A stretch of 64,000 nucleotides of DNA from Rouxiella sp. S1S-2 (lineage in GTDB: Bacteria; Pseudomonadota; Gammaproteobacteria; Enterobacterales; Enterobacteriaceae), in NCBI RefSeq assembly GCF_009208105.1, contig NZ_WFKL01000001.1, positions 4,092,001-4,156,000 on the forward strand. The letters are read 5' to 3'. This document shows positions 63,257 to 64,000 of this stretch, piece after piece (positions within the stretch are counted from its first letter, which is position 1; every line of letters begins with the position of its first letter). A program made the translations under genes and the position numbers. The notes beneath the pieces were generated by a model. It did no database searches and was not told the origin of the DNA. It was given only the letters and a program-made list of their open reading frames with translations.

Positions 63257-64000
63257 TATTTACCCTCCACTGCAGCAACAACTTGCTCTGCGCCGTCAGT
63301 CAGACTGGTCGCTGCAATGATGTTCAAACCGCTGTCTGCCAGTTTTTTGGCACCCAGTTCAGCATTATTCCCTTCAAGACGCACCACAACGGGTACGCTG
63401 ACGCCCACTTCAGCGACTGCGCCAATGATGCCGTCGGCAATCAGGTCACAGCGAACGATACCGCCGAAGATGTTAACGAATACCGCTTTCACTTTGTCAT
63501 CAGACAGAATGATTTTGAAGGCTTCGGTCACGCGCTCTTTGGTTGCGCCACCGCCAACGTCCAGGAAGTTAGCCGGTTCGCCGCCGTGCAGTTTAACGAT
63601 GTCCATGGTGCCCATTGCCAGGCCCGCGCCGTTAACCATGCAGCCGATGTTGCCATCAAGCGCAACGTAGTTCAGTTCCCACTGTGCAGCCTGAGACTCA
63701 CGGGCGTCTTCCTGGCTGTGGTCGCGCATTTCGCGCAGTTCTGGTTGACGGAACAATGCGTTGCCGTCGGCACCCAGTTTGCCATCGAGGCAGATCAGGT
63801 CGCCTTCTTTGGTCACCACCAGCGGGTTAATTTCGATAAGCGCCAGGTCGCGCTCCAGGAAAATATTAGCCAGACCCATGAAAATTTTGGTGAACTGCGC
63901 AACTTGCTTGCCGCTCAGACCCAGTTTAAACGCCAGCTCACGGCCCTGATAAGGCTGTGGACCAGCCAATGGATCAAGCGCAACTTTGTGGATCAGGTGT
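63256..64000 (-). CDS. sucC: succinyl-CoA synthetase beta subunit, 5' part beyond the window
   Basis: The visible 248 codons are the C-terminal two thirds of SucC (388 residues in E. coli); the start lies past position 64000. Family blocks are [60 protein letters not shown] and [13 protein letters not shown] (the phosphate loop region). Coupled to sucD by a one-base overlap. Confidence 0.99.
   Translation of the reverse strand, partial: HLIHKVALDPLAGPQPYQGRELAFKLGLSGKQVAQFTKIFMGLANIFLERDLALIEINPLVVTKEGDLICLDGKLGADGNALFRQPELREMRDHSQEDARESQAAQWELNYVALDGNIGCMVNGAGLAMGTMDIVKLHGGEPANFLDVGGGATKERVTEAFKIILSDDKVKAVFVNIFGGIVRCDLIADGIIGAVAEVGVSVPVVVRLEGNNAELGAKKLADSGLNIIAATSLTDGAEQVVAAVEGK

Overview
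This window looks like chromosome from a member of the Enterobacterales, most likely a Yersiniaceae-type genus (Rahnella/Ewingella/Rouxiella/Serratia relatives). The basis is near-full-length similarity, recalled from memory, of most products to E. coli K-12 proteins, an E. coli-like backbone order (moa-ybhK-uvrB-bio-ybhB/ybhC-pgl-ybhA-mod-gal-gpmA-aroG-ybgS-zitB-nadA-lysine tRNAs-tol/pal-cyd-suc), and a long intergenic inverted repeat of a kind I associate with Yersinia, Serratia and Photorhabdus. The genus assignment is inference.

Layout. 1-276 holds intergenic repeats that run into moaE. 267-2984 is moaABCDE on the minus strand, with a probable molybdenum-cofactor riboswitch and a ModE operator upstream. 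3444-6885 holds ybhK, a VF530-family gene and uvrB, the last with a LexA box and DnaA boxes. 7006-7939 is gene-free. An orphan UrtE-like ABC ATPase (7982-8692) sits between uvrB and bioD. 8714-13792 is the biotin locus: bioBFCD diverges from bioA across a BirA operator. 13786-18836 is an accessory block (LysR, ybdL-type aminotransferase, amino-acid binding protein, curA, DJ-1/PfpI protein). 18865-28587 returns to backbone: ybhB, ybhC, pgl, ybhA, modCBA, acrZ, modE, modF. A LysR/EamA/PanE-like cassette (28594-31333) separates modF from galETKM (31656-35919).

A large GH18 chitinase (36001-39102), a Fur-box TonB receptor (39393-41759) and psiF lie between galM and gpmA. gpmA, aroG and ybgS follow, then an EvgAS/BvgAS-like two-component pair (45253-49052), zitB and nadA. 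pnuC, which separates zitB and nadA in E. coli, is absent. 51418-52325 is a lysine tRNA operon with three intact tRNA-Lys(TTT) genes plus three tRNA-3'-end remnants. Two of the remnants lie in near-identical 202-bp tandem repeats, an arrangement like the rtT repeats of the E. coli tyrT operon. 52513-58455 is ybgC-tolQRAB-pal-cpoB, 58715-61578 is cydABX (ybgE absent), and 62384-64000 is sucD with the 3' two thirds of sucC.

How it fits together. Three molybdenum functions are linked: cofactor synthesis (moa), molybdate uptake (modABC) and its sensor ModE. I find a ModE-type palindrome upstream of moaA in an activator position and another against modA in a repressor position. Other regulatory sites read from the sequence are BirA (bio), LexA (uvrB), GalR/GalS (gal), Fur (TonB receptor), NadR (nadA) and FNR (cyd). 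No CRISPR array, insertion sequence, prophage or obvious defence system was seen.
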